DNA from: an uncultured Eubacteriales bacterium
GTDB lineage: Bacteria > Bacillota > Clostridia > Christensenellales > CAG-138
Reading direction: 5' to 3'
DNA length: 64,000 bases
Assembly (NCBI GenBank): GCA_902801845.1
Contig: CADCJW010000008.1
Location: forward strand, 1 to 64,000
The stretch's first letter is position 1, and each line of letters opens with the position of its first letter. A program made the translations under genes and the position numbers. Positions 26,124-36,028 of this stretch are shown here, piece after piece. Below the pieces are notes generated by a model. It saw nothing but the letters and a program-made list of their open reading frames with translations, made no database searches and was not told where the DNA came from.

Positions 26124-26670
26124 ATTCATGAACAAGGATATCGCCGAGGTGCTGGTCAGCGAGGAGCAGATCAAGCGCCGGGTGAAGGAGCTGGGCGAGC
26201 AGATCAGCCGGGAGTACGCGGGCAAGGAAGTGGTCCTTCTGTGCGTGCTCAAGGGGGCCTGCGTGTTCTTCACGGACCTGGCCAGGGCGATGAGCATCCA
26301 CCTTAAGATGGACTTCATGAGCATCTCCAGCTACGGCGACGAGCAGAAGACCAGCGGCATCGTCCGCATCAACAAGGATATGGACGGCAGCATCACCAAC
26401 AAGCATGTGATCATCGCCGAGGACATCATGGACAGCGGGCTCACCCTCTCCTACCTGACCCGGCTCCTTTCCGACCGGCAGCCGGCATCCATCCGGGTCT
26501 GCGCCCTCCTCGACAAGCCCGAGCGTCGGGAGTGCGAGATCACCCCGGACTACTGCGGCTTCACCATCCCCAATAAGTTCGTGGTGGGCTACGGCCTGGA
26601 CTACATGGGCTACTATCGAAACCTGCCCTACGTGGGCGTGCTGAGCCCCAGCGTATACGAAGAGAAATAA
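26104..26670 (+). CDS. hpt: Hypoxanthine phosphoribosyltransferase
   Basis: 188 residues. PRPP loop VIIAEDIMDSGLTLSYL, flexible-loop SISSYGDEQKTSG, and KFVVGYGLDYMGYYRNLPYVG near the end. It salvages hypoxanthine and guanine to IMP and GMP. The ATG at 26104 has AAAGGGG 8 bases upstream and makes the gene overlap tilS by 20 bases; ATG 26128 begins closer to the family's usual N-terminus but lacks a site. Confidence 0.93.
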   Translation: MKNWGTEFMNKDIAEVLVSEEQIKRRVKELGEQISREYAGKEVVLLCVLKGACVFFTDLARAMSIHLKMDFMSISSYGDEQKTSGIVRINKDMDGSITNKHVIIAEDIMDSGLTLSYLTRLLSDRQPASIRVCALLDKPERRECEITPDYCGFTIPNKFVVGYGLDYMGYYRNLPYVGVLSPSVYEEK

Positions 26671-26718
26671 TCCATCGAATTCAGCGGGGGACGGCCCCGC
26701 GTAAGGAGAAACGGTCAT

Positions 26719-28685
<1,967 letters not shown>

Positions 28686-28689
<4 letters not shown>

Positions 28690-29513
28690 GCCACAGATTT
28701 GACCTGCACACCCATAGCGACCAATCCGACGGCACCTACGCGCCGGCGGAGATCGTGCGTTTCGCCGCCCGGGGGCATATCGACCTTCTGGCGCTGACGG
28801 ACCACGACTGCATCTCCGGGGTCCCGGAGGCTATGGCGGCAGGCAAGGAGGAGGGGGTCGCCGTGATCCCCGGGGTGGAGTTCGACAACGAGTATCATCA
28901 CGAGCTGCATATCCTGGGTCTGGACGTGGACATGGACCATCCCGTGCTCATCCGGGCCATGGAGGTGGCTCGGGAGCGGCGGGACAAGCGGAACGAGATC
29001 ATCCTCTCCCGGCTGGACGCGGCGGGCATCGAGGTTCGGCCCTTCGTGCGGACCGGGCAGACCGCCACCACGAAGCTGCATATCGCCCACGCCATCATCG
29101 CCGCCGGGTACGCCTCGGAGGTGCGGGAGGCGTTCATGAAGTATCTTAGGCCCGGCACACCCGGGTATTATACCGAGAAGCGGTTCACGCCGGAGCAGGT
29201 GCTGGAGATCATCCACCGGAGCGACGGCGTGCCGGTGCTGGCGCACCCCTGCCATATCCGGGAGAACCTGCACGGGCTGCTGCGGGAGCTGGTGAGCATG
29301 GGGCTTTTGGGCATCGAGGCCTATTACCCGGCCAACACCGCCCGGCAGACGGAGCTGTACGTGTCCTTGGCGCACCAGTATCGGCTGCTGGCCACCTGTG
29401 GGAGCGACTTCCACGGCAAGAACCGGCCCGGGGTGCCCGTGGGCTGCGCCTGGCGGGAGAGCCGGGAGCTGGATCGGACGTACGAGACGCTGATACGGCG
29501 GATGGAGTCGTGA
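28686..29513 (+). CDS. PHP-domain phosphoesterase (TrpH/YciV, RNase AM type)
   Basis: 275 residues. Metal-binding PHP motifs FDLHTHSDQSDGTY, LALTDHDCISG, IPGVEFDNEYHHELHILG, VPVLAHPCHI and TCGSDFHG are all present. The family contains 3',5'-nucleoside bisphosphate phosphatases that act as 5'-3' RNA exonucleases. It overlaps the ftsH stop (ATGA), so it is coupled to ftsH. Exact substrate inferred from family. Confidence 0.85.
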
Positions 29514-29530
29514 GGGTGAGTTTTTCTTTT

Positions 29531-29667
29531 GCCGCTTTTTTCTCTTCGGTGAAGAGAAAAAAGCGGCGCAAAAAAGAGAAGCTTAAGAATGATAATGGGA
29601 AGTACCGCGCAAACGATACTTCCCATTTGAGTTCTTTTGGGGCCCTTTTCTTACCAAGAAAAGGGCC
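29531..29667. repeat. Interspersed double-hairpin element, copy D (type 1)
   Basis: Left hairpin identical to copy B: 17-bp stem 29531-29547 / 29551-29567, loop GGT. The middle carries a perfect 11-bp stem (29594-29604 / 29617-29627). The right hairpin is a 12-bp stem 29641-29652 / 29656-29667 after GAGTTCTTTTG. It lies between the PHP gene stop (18 bases away) and the convergent kbl stop (23 bases away). Confidence 0.85.
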
Positions 29668-29689
29668 GATTGCTTTCAATAAAATCCTA

Positions 29690-30871
29690 TTACAACCCCA
29701 TCTCTTTCTTCACTTCGCCGAAGCACTTCACGGCGAAGTCCAGATCCGCCTTGGTGTGGCCGGCGGAGATTTGGGTGCGGATGCGGGCCTTGCCCATGGG
29801 CACCACGGGGTAGCAGAACCCGGTCACGTACACGCCCTTGTCCAGCATCCGCCGGGCGAACTCCTGGGCCACCTTGGCGTCGTAGAGCATGATGGGCACG
29901 ATGGGGTGCTCCCCGGGCAGCAGGTCGAACCCCAGCTTGGAGAGTTCCTTGCGGAAGTAGTTGGCGTTCTCGTGGACCCGGTCACGGAGCTCCGTGGACG
30001 CTTCCAGCATGTCCAGCGTCTTGATGCTGGCGGCGCAGATGGCGGGCGCGAGAGCGTTGGAGAACAGATACGGACGGGACTTCTGCCGAAGCAGGTCCAC
30101 GATCTCCTTGCGGGCCGCGGTGTAACCGCCGGAGGCGCCGCCCAGGGCCTTGCCGAAGGTGCCGGTGACGATGTCCACCCGGCCCATGACCCCGCAGTAC
30201 TCGCTGGTGCCCCGGCCGTGCTCGCCCATGAAGCCCACGGCGTGGGAGTCGTCCACCATGACCAGGGCGTCATACTGCTCGGCCAAATCGCAGATGCCCT
30301 TCAGGTTGGCGATATACCCGTCCATGGAGAACACGCCGTCGGTGGCGATGAGCTTGATCCGGCAATCCTTGGCCTCCTCCAGCTTGGCGTGGAGGTCCTC
30401 CATGTTGTTGTTCTTATAGCGGAACCGCTTCGCCTTGCAGAGCCGGATGCCGTCGATGATGGAGGCGTGGTTCAGCTCGTCGGAGATGATGGCGTCCTCG
30501 GGCCCCAGGATGGTCTCGAAGAGGCCGCCGTTGGCGTCGAAGCAGGAGGAGTAGAGGATGGCGTCCTCCTGGCCCACGAACTTGGCGATCCGGGCCTCCA
30601 GCTGCTTGTGGATGTCCTGGGTGCCGCAAATGAACCGGACGGAGGAGAGGCCGAAGCCCCACTCGTCGTAGGAGGCCTTGGCCGCGGCGATCAGGTCCGG
30701 ATTGTCGGAGAGGCCCAGGTAGTTGTTGGCGCACATGTTCACCACGCCCTTCGCGAGCGTTGTGTCGATGCGGGAGCGCTGGGGGGTGACGATGATCCGC
30801 TCGTCCTTGTAGGTGCCCGCTTCCCGGATGGCGGAAAGCTCGTTCTGATAAAATTCGTATGCCTTCTTCAT
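29690..30871 (-). CDS. kbl: Glycine C-acetyltransferase (2-amino-3-ketobutyrate CoA ligase)
   Basis: 393 residues. PLP Lys241 in [16 protein letters not shown], His135 in [10 protein letters not shown], Asp207/His210 in [11 protein letters not shown]. Length and motifs match Kbl, distinct from the SPT-like paralogue at 3673. It cleaves 2-amino-3-oxobutyrate with CoA to glycine and acetyl-CoA, using the product of the upstream threonine dehydrogenase. ATG 30871 with GGGGA upstream starts the family-typical [12 protein letters not shown]; a 36-codon ORF upstream ends in overlap with this ATG (ATGA). Confidence 0.95.
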   Translation of the reverse strand: MKKAYEFYQNELSAIREAGTYKDERIIVTPQRSRIDTTLAKGVVNMCANNYLGLSDNPDLIAAAKASYDEWGFGLSSVRFICGTQDIHKQLEARIAKFVGQEDAILYSSCFDANGGLFETILGPEDAIISDELNHASIIDGIRLCKAKRFRYKNNNMEDLHAKLEEAKDCRIKLIATDGVFSMDGYIANLKGICDLAEQYDALVMVDDSHAVGFMGEHGRGTSEYCGVMGRVDIVTGTFGKALGGASGGYTAARKEIVDLLRQKSRPYLFSNALAPAICAASIKTLDMLEASTELRDRVHENANYFRKELSKLGFDLLPGEHPIVPIMLYDAKVAQEFARRMLDKGVYVTGFCYPVVPMGKARIRTQISAGHTKADLDFAVKCFGEVKKEMGL

Positions 30872-30978
30872 TTTGATCCCCATTCCTTTTCTGTAGTTTT
30901 GCCGGTTTCGCCTGCGAAATTGCCGCGCCGGTCCGCGGCAAAGGCACAAACTACGTGTGTGAAAAACCTGTTTTTCAC
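30868..30978 (-). CDS. Possible 36-residue leader ORF between tdh and kbl
   Basis: On the minus strand AGGAGG, 6 bases, then GTG opens a 36-codon frame ending in a TGA that overlaps the kbl ATG. It reads [18 protein letters not shown] and continues with a Gly/Thr-rich part containing GETGKTT, then ends EWGSK. The spacing and coupling are ideal for translation and could hand ribosomes to kbl. The GTG lies in the 5' arm of a 10-bp hairpin, and a three-way-junction structure lies within the frame. It has no family I recognise; it may instead be untranslated structured RNA. Confidence 0.4.
   Translation of the reverse strand: MKNRFFTHVVCAFAADRRGNFAGETGKTTEKEWGSK
30893..30954 (-). ncRNA. Candidate structured RNA element (three-way junction) upstream of kbl
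   Basis: On the minus strand an outer stem (GTAGTTT/AAACTAC, plus 30948-30954 and 30893-30899, extended by TGCC/GGCA) encloses two adjacent hairpins: an 8-bp stem TTGCCGCG/CGCGGCAA (30920-30941) and a 5-6-bp stem TTTCGC/GCGAAA (30906-30919). Nearly every base pairs. It ends 22 bases before the kbl start. It does not match the glycine riboswitch consensus I know. Confidence 0.4.
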
Positions 30979-30980
30979 AC
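30957..30980 (-). promoter_or_regulatory. Hairpin just after tdh, covering the leader-ORF start
   Basis: GTGTGAAAAA (plus 30957-30966), loop CCTG, TTTTTCACAC (30971-30980): a perfect 10-bp stem. No T tract follows on the minus strand, so it looks more like an attenuating or RNA-processing structure than a terminator. Confidence 0.5.
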
Positions 30981-30993
30981 GACGCCTCCTGAA

Positions 30994-32034
30994 TTATTTG
31001 GTCCAGTCGAGTACTACTTTTCCGGAGTTGCCGGAGTGCATGGCCGCGAAGCCCTTTTCAAAGTCGGTGTAGTGGAACCGGTGGGTGATGACCGGCGTGA
31101 GGTCGAGACCGCCCTGGACCATATAGCTCATCTGGTGCCAGTTGTCCATCTTCCGGCCGTAGATGCCCTGGAGCGTCAGCCCCTTGCCGATGATCAGGTT
31201 CATGTCCAGGTTGATGGGCCCGTTGCCAAGGCCCAACAGGGAGATCTTGCCGCCGTTGCGCATGACGGACAGCATCTGCTTCAAAGCCGCGCCGCTGCCC
31301 GACATCTCCAGGCCCACATCGAAGCCCTCCACCAGCCCCTGCTGGTGCATGACCTCCTCCAAGTTCGCCTTGCCCACGTTCACCGCCGCGTCCGCGCCCA
31401 TCTTCCGGGCCAGGTCCAGCCGATACTCGTTCATGTCCGTGATGACCACCCGCCGGGCGCCCGCGTACTTGCAGATGCCCACCGCGATGACGCCGATGGG
31501 GCCCGCGCCGGTGATGAGCACGTCCTCGCCCACCAGGTTGAACATGAGGGCCGTGTGGGTGGCGTTGCCGAAGGCGTCGAAGAAGGAGACCACGTCCTCG
31601 TCCAGCTTGGGATCGATGATGATCACGTTGCTGGCGGGTATGCACACGTACTCCGCGAAGGCGCCGTCCCGATCCACGCCCACGCTGTGGGTGTTCTTGC
31701 ACCACTGGATGTTGCCGGTGTGGCAGTTGCGGCAGTGGCCGCAGGTGATGTGGCCCTCGCCGCTGACCCGCATGCCCACTTCCAGGCCGGTAACGCCGGC
31801 GCCCAGCTCCGCGATCTCGCCCACGTACTCGTGGCCGATGACCATAGGGGGCTTCACATGCTCCGCGGACCAGGGGGTCCAGTCGTAGATATGCACGTCC
31901 GTGCCGCAGATGGCGGTCTTATGGATCTTGATGAGCACCTCACCGGGGCCGGGCACGGGCACGGGCACCTGCCGAAGCTCCAAACCGACGCCCGCCACGG
32001 GCTTCACGATGGCATCCATCATCTTTTGGGTCAT
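30994..32034 (-). CDS. tdh: L-threonine 3-dehydrogenase
   Basis: 346 residues. Medium-chain zinc dehydrogenase: catalytic Cys in [25 protein letters not shown], structural zinc cysteines in [18 protein letters not shown], Rossmann [14 protein letters not shown]. It oxidises threonine to 2-amino-3-oxobutyrate for Kbl. ATG 32034 is used because AAGGAAGG lies upstream of it; an ATG eight codons earlier contains that site in its own coding sequence. First gene of the tdh-kbl operon. Confidence 0.92.
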   Translation of the reverse strand: MTQKMMDAIVKPVAGVGLELRQVPVPVPGPGEVLIKIHKTAICGTDVHIYDWTPWSAEHVKPPMVIGHEYVGEIAELGAGVTGLEVGMRVSGEGHITCGHCRNCHTGNIQWCKNTHSVGVDRDGAFAEYVCIPASNVIIIDPKLDEDVVSFFDAFGNATHTALMFNLVGEDVLITGAGPIGVIAVGICKYAGARRVVITDMNEYRLDLARKMGADAAVNVGKANLEEVMHQQGLVEGFDVGLEMSGSGAALKQMLSVMRNGGKISLLGLGNGPINLDMNLIIGKGLTLQGIYGRKMDNWHQMSYMVQGGLDLTPVITHRFHYTDFEKGFAAMHSGNSGKVVLDWTK

Positions 32035-32073
32035 ATGCTTTTCAAGCCTTCCTTTCATGCTTTCTATGAATAC

Positions 32074-32102
32074 AGTATACCACTGTGATCGACGGACAAC
32101 AA
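32074..32102 (-). promoter_or_regulatory. Promoter of tdh-kbl
   Basis: Minus-strand TTGTTG (plus 32097-32102), 17 bases, TATACT (32074-32079) with TGG directly before it, an extended -10. It overlaps the foot of the brnQ hairpin. Confidence 0.6.
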
Positions 32103-32103
32103 T

Positions 32104-32125
32104 GCCCCCGCCTGAGGGCAGGGGC
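32104..32125 (-). terminator. Probable brnQ terminator
   Basis: On the minus strand GCCCCTGCC, loop CTCA, GGCGGGGGC: a 9-bp GC stem with one wobble pair, 7 bases after the brnQ stop. The following ATTGTTG is a poor T tract. Confidence 0.5.
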
Positions 32126-32131
32126 AGTATA

Positions 32132-33475
32132 TTATTTCTTCACCTTGTTCAGGGAGCGATGCTTGCGGGGCACGAAGGCGCCCACGAAGGCGCCGATGGC
32201 CGCCGCGATCAAGGAGGGGATCAGCCAGCCCAACCCCACGGAGGCCAGAGGCAGCCGGGCCATTGACAGCCGCAGGGAGGGGATATAGCTCCCGATCTCC
32301 GTCAGCACCGTGACGATAAAAGCGCACAGGGCGCCGAAGGGGGCGCTGTAGGTCTCCTGGCCGATGCGCTTGGGGAAGAAGGAGAGGATCACCAGCATGA
32401 TGAACACGGGGAAGATCACGTTCAGGATGGGCCCGGCGATGTTCAAGATGGCGGTGGTGCCCAGATTGGACATGACGTAGCTGAAGAGGATCATGCCGAC
32501 GAGCACGGGCCGGTAGGGGAGCTTGCCGTGGGTCAGCTCCTCAATGTTCTGGGAGCAGGAGGAGGCGAGGCCGATGGAGGTGGTGAGGCAGGCCGCCGTC
32601 ACGATGAAGCCAAGGAGCAGCGTTCCCGCCGGGCCCACCAGCCGCCGGACGATGAGCACCAGCAGTCCCGCCCGGTCGTTGAGGGCGTTGGCCGCGAGAC
32701 CACGCTCCCCGGAGAGGGAGGCCCCCAGGAAGGTGAGGCCGCCGTAGACCACAAACAGGGCGAAGGCCGCCACGAGACCCGCCAGGGCCACCAGCCGAAA
32801 CTGCTTCTTCGGCTCCTTGATCCCCGCCTGCCGCACCGAGGTCAAGGTCACCACGGCGAAGAGGAGGGAGCCCAGCATATCCATGGTCTGATACCCGGAT
32901 TCAAGGCCCAGTTTCACCGCGCCTAAGGTGGAGGAGCCGGGGGCCACCTGGCCCAGGGGGCGGAAGACGCCTATGGCGATGAGCACCAACAATGCAACGA
33001 ACATGGTGGGGGAAAGGACCTTGCCGATGATGTCCACCACCTTGCCGGGACGGAGGCACAGCACCAGCACCAGGGCAAAGTAGATGCCCCCCGCCGCCCA
33101 GGAAGCCCATCCCGGCACCGAGGCGCCCAGCAGGGGCTTTACGGCGATGTCGAAGGTGGTGGCGGCGGTCCGGGGGATGGCGATGAAGGGACCGATGCAC
33201 AGGGTGTTGAAGAGGATGAGCAAAAAGGAGGTGGTCTTGTCCAGCTGCAGGGAGATGCTGTTCTGGAAGCCCTCCTGACAGCGGAAGAAGGCCAGCAGCG
33301 CCAGAATAGCCAAACCCGCGTCCGCCAGGATGTACACCAGGAAGCTGACCAGCCAGTTGGTGCCGGTGACGATGCCTAAGGCGGGGGGGAAGATCAGATT
33401 GCCTGCGCCGAAGAACATGGCGAACAGAGCGAACCCAAGGATGAATACCTTGCTGAAGGAGAGCTTTTCGTTCAT
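32132..33475 (-). CDS. brnQ: Branched-chain amino acid carrier protein BrnQ (LIVCS family)
   Basis: 447 residues with about 12 hydrophobic segments. FFGAGNLIFPPALG near the N-terminus, YPLLAD-region equivalents and NLGTTAILNIAGPILNVIFP are characteristic of the Na+-coupled leucine/isoleucine/valine carrier. RBS GGGAGG. It is divergent from an XRE regulator with a 190-base shared upstream region, which may control it; that link is inference. Confidence 0.92.
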   Translation of the reverse strand: MNEKLSFSKVFILGFALFAMFFGAGNLIFPPALGIVTGTNWLVSFLVYILADAGLAILALLAFFRCQEGFQNSISLQLDKTTSFLLILFNTLCIGPFIAIPRTAATTFDIAVKPLLGASVPGWASWAAGGIYFALVLVLCLRPGKVVDIIGKVLSPTMFVALLVLIAIGVFRPLGQVAPGSSTLGAVKLGLESGYQTMDMLGSLLFAVVTLTSVRQAGIKEPKKQFRLVALAGLVAAFALFVVYGGLTFLGASLSGERGLAANALNDRAGLLVLIVRRLVGPAGTLLLGFIVTAACLTTSIGLASSCSQNIEELTHGKLPYRPVLVGMILFSYVMSNLGTTAILNIAGPILNVIFPVFIMLVILSFFPKRIGQETYSAPFGALCAFIVTVLTEIGSYIPSLRLSMARLPLASVGLGWLIPSLIAAAIGAFVGAFVPRKHRSLNKVKK

Positions 33476-33513
33476 GGGCGACCTCCCGATATGTATCCTA
33501 TATATGCATCCTC

Positions 33514-33543
33514 AGTATATGCGGGAAGAGCCTCTCCATGCAA
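33514..33543 (-). promoter_or_regulatory. Promoter of brnQ
   Basis: Minus-strand TTGCAT (plus 33538-33543), 18 bases, TATACT (33514-33519). The leader behind it has an imperfect palindrome (ATGCAT ... ATACAT). Confidence 0.5.
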
Positions 33544-33588
33544 ACGGCAGGAATCATATCAAAAGGAGAATTTATGCGAAAAAATCTC

Positions 33589-33617
33589 TTTACAATACCA
33601 TATTTCGGGGATATACT
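33589..33617 (+). promoter_or_regulatory. Sigma-A promoter of the XRE regulator gene
   Basis: TTTACA (33589-33594), 17 bases, TATACT (33612-33617), 49 bases before the ATG. Confidence 0.75.
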
Positions 33618-33665
33618 GGATGTACAGAACCGGATGGGCCGTTTGGGAAAGGAAGGGGTATTTAC

Positions 33666-34367
33666 ATGAGCGATTTGAGCGCGCGGATCGGCGGGAATAT
33701 ACGCATCTACCGCCGGGCCAATCGGATGACCCTGAGCGAGCTGGCGGAAAAGATCAACAAGAGCAAGGGCACCGTGGGCAAGTACGAGCAGGGGTCCATC
33801 GCCGTGGACATGGACACCCTCTACGAGATCGCGGCGGCCCTGGGCGTGAGCCCGGCCCAGCTGCTGGTGTCCCTGATCCCGGAAAAGAAGGAGCAGGGGG
33901 AGCCCCGGCTCACGGGGGAGCGCCGGTACATGTACCTCTACGACGGCCGGTCGAGCCGCATCGTCCGAAGCCTCCTGGTCTGCGGCCGGGAGGAGGGGGA
34001 CGACGACGTGACCCTCTTCTACGACATCCCCGCCTTCACCGAGCCCCATCGGTGCCGGGCCCTGTATTACGGCCGACGGCAGAAGCACGATTTCGTGACC
34101 AACTATATTCTGGAAAATCAGTCCAACGGGGTGGAGCACGCCTTCCTCTGCGTCATGCGCTCGTTGGACCGGCCCAGCGAGAGCACGGGGCTCCTCTCCG
34201 GCATCTCCTCAAGGATGCTGCTGCCCGCCTCCGCCAAGTGCATCGTCTCCGGGGAGATCTTGGCGGAGAACGAGGAGCTGACGGAATCTCTGCTGCTCAC
34301 CAAGGAGGATCTGCGCCTCATCCGCCGGTCCAACATGTTCATCGTGGAGCAGACGGACCGGTTCTGA
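33666..34367 (+). CDS. XRE-family transcriptional regulator with unknown C-terminal domain
   Basis: 233 residues from ATG 33666 (GGAAGGGG 7 bases upstream). HTH at about residues 8-62: IGGNIRIYRRANRMTLSELA, then INKSKGTVGKYEQGSIAVDMDTLYEIA. The remaining 160 residues form an alpha/beta domain (RRYMYLYDGRSSRIVRSLLV ... FVTNYILENQSNGVEHAFLC) that I do not recognise as a named ligand domain; similar proteins are common in Clostridia. It faces brnQ and stands before the sporulation block, so its target is uncertain. Confidence 0.75.
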   Translation: MSDLSARIGGNIRIYRRANRMTLSELAEKINKSKGTVGKYEQGSIAVDMDTLYEIAAALGVSPAQLLVSLIPEKKEQGEPRLTGERRYMYLYDGRSSRIVRSLLVCGREEGDDDVTLFYDIPAFTEPHRCRALYYGRRQKHDFVTNYILENQSNGVEHAFLCVMRSLDRPSESTGLLSGISSRMLLPASAKCIVSGEILAENEELTESLLLTKEDLRLIRRSNMFIVEQTDRF

Positions 34368-34386
34368 CAAACCTCGACATGTTCAC

Positions 34387-34424
34387 AACCCCTTCGGCAT
34401 AGACTGTGCCGGAGGGGTTTTTCC
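34387..34424 (+). terminator. Intrinsic terminator of the XRE gene that also holds the yunB Shine-Dalgarno
   Basis: AACCCCTTCGGCA (34387-34399) pairs with TGCCGGAGGGGTT (34407-34419) over 13 positions with one mismatch, followed by TTTCC with five T in total. The 3' arm contains GGAGGGG (34411-34417), which lies 8 bases before the yunB ATG, so readthrough RNA would hide the yunB ribosome binding site. Confidence 0.75.
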
Positions 34425-34425
34425 T

Positions 34426-35085
34426 ATGAAGAGACGGGGAAGGCGGGTTTTGATCCTGCTTTTGACGGCGGCGCTGGCGGCGGCCGGCGCCTTCTGGTAT
34501 ATGAACGCCCGGCTGCGGCCTCTGCTCATGGGGCTGGCGTCGGCCCGGGTGGAGGCGGCGTCGGCCCAGGCCATGAACGAGGCCATATTGGAGGTGCTCT
34601 GCAGCCCCGAAGCTCAGGCGCTGTTGAGCGTCCGCGCCTTTGATGAGGGCCACGTCTCACTGCTGACGGCGGACGCGGGACGGCTGAACCTGATGGGGGC
34701 CGACTGCGCCATTGCCGCCCAAAAGAGGATACGGGATCTGGGGGAGCAGGGGGTGTCCGTGGCCTTGGGCACCGTCAGCGGCGTCCCCGCCTTCACGGGT
34801 CTTGGGCCCAAGCTCAGTTTCCGCTTCACCCCGGTGGGCACGGTGCGGGCCGCCTTCCACAGCGAATTCTATTCCGCGGGCATCAACCAGACCCTCCATC
34901 GGATCACCCTGGAGCTGAACGCCACGGTCCGGGTGGTGCTGCCGGGGAAGTCCAGCACCGTCACCGTCACCGCCCAGGCCCCCGTGGCGGAGAGCGTCAT
35001 CGTGGGGGACGTGCCCGACGCCTATACCAACGTGGCCGATCGGGAGCAGCTGCTGAACTTCGTGCCGAAAGACCCGACTCCGTAG
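34426..35085 (+). CDS. yunB: Sporulation protein YunB
   Basis: 219 residues with one N-terminal membrane helix (about 8-27). The pattern FYSAGINQTLHRITLELNA followed by VRVVLPGKSSTVTVTAQAPVAESVIVGDVPDAY is that of YunB, a sigma-E dependent mother-cell protein needed for efficient sporulation in Bacillus. The biochemical role is unknown in the family. Its position opens the sporulation block (deacetylase, spoIVB, spo0A). Confidence 0.88.
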   Translation: MKRRGRRVLILLLTAALAAAGAFWYMNARLRPLLMGLASARVEAASAQAMNEAILEVLCSPEAQALLSVRAFDEGHVSLLTADAGRLNLMGADCAIAAQKRIRDLGEQGVSVALGTVSGVPAFTGLGPKLSFRFTPVGTVRAAFHSEFYSAGINQTLHRITLELNATVRVVLPGKSSTVTVTAQAPVAESVIVGDVPDAYTNVADREQLLNFVPKDPTP

Positions 35086-35160
35086 GCGCGGGGGAAAACA
35101 AAGGGCATATGGACGGAGCGCAGGTCATAGGGTGTACCAAATCCTGCGGGAGGTGCAAAC

Positions 35161-35985
35161 ATGCCGATCATCGTGCTGACGAAAAAGAATCTGCTCATGG
35201 GGCTGTTGGTCATAGGACTGCTGGCGGCGGCCGTATTTTTGTTCATCCGGTTCCGCCACAGGGAGGGGGAGCCCACGGCGGCGGCCATGGCCCCGGTGGA
35301 GAGCTATGAGCTGAACGTGCTGCCCATGAGGGATCGGGCGCTGCCCGTCTACGCCGTGGGCCGGGAGGATAGCGAGATCGCCCTCACCATCGACGCCGCC
35401 TGGGACGCCGACAAGACCCCCTTCATCCTGGACACCCTGGACAAATTCAATGTGAAGGCCACCTTCTTCCTATGCGGGGTGTGGGTCAAGCAGTACCCGG
35501 AGTACGTGAAGGAGATCTCCAAGCGGGGCCACGAGATCGGGAACCACAGCCTGACCCATCCCCACATGAACCGCCTGGACGCCATCGCCATCCAAAAGGA
35601 GCTCTCCGATCTGGACGACATGCTGGAGGAGCTGACGGGCAAGCGCAGCACCCTCTTTCGGGCCCCCTACGGGGAGTACAACGACACGGTCATCCGGGCG
35701 GCCCACGAGGCGGGCTACGAGGTGATCCAGTGGTCCCGGGACACGGTGGACTGGAAGAAGGACCGCAGCGCCCAGACCATCCTGGACGGGGTGCTCAAGA
35801 AGCTGCAAAGCGGCGACATCATCCTCTGCCACAACAACGGCTTCAAGATCGAGACCTATCTGCCGGTCCTTTTGGAGACCGCCCAGCAGAAGGGGTTCCG
35901 TTTCGTCACCGTGTCGGAGCTGCTCCTCTCGGGAGAGACCTCCATCGACAATAACGGCATCCAACAGGTAAAGAAGCGCCCCTGA
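35161..35985 (+). CDS. Polysaccharide deacetylase, sporulation PdaB type
   Basis: 274 residues: one N-terminal membrane anchor (about 12-30) and a NodB-type CE4 domain. The first motif is TIDAAWDADKTP instead of TFDDGP, as in PdaB-type sporulation deacetylases; HSLTHPHMNRL supplies the metal histidines, FRAPYGEYN the third motif, and GDIILCHNN the catalytic-base region. It likely acts on spore peptidoglycan. Upstream, GCATAT (35105-35110) and CATAGGGT (35126-35133) 15 bases apart are reminiscent of a sporulation sigma (E/G) promoter. RBS GGGAGG. Confidence 0.82.
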   Translation: MPIIVLTKKNLLMGLLVIGLLAAAVFLFIRFRHREGEPTAAAMAPVESYELNVLPMRDRALPVYAVGREDSEIALTIDAAWDADKTPFILDTLDKFNVKATFFLCGVWVKQYPEYVKEISKRGHEIGNHSLTHPHMNRLDAIAIQKELSDLDDMLEELTGKRSTLFRAPYGEYNDTVIRAAHEAGYEVIQWSRDTVDWKKDRSAQTILDGVLKKLQSGDIILCHNNGFKIETYLPVLLETAQQKGFRFVTVSELLLSGETSIDNNGIQQVKKRP

Positions 35986-36028
35986 GCCGCAGGATGCTGT
36001 ATAAGGCGGCAGACCATTGGGGCATTCT

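Noticed and set aside
30868..30993. Glycine riboswitch before kbl
   Set aside because: The three-way junction does not carry the conserved glycine-aptamer core that I know, and no tandem aptamer is present.
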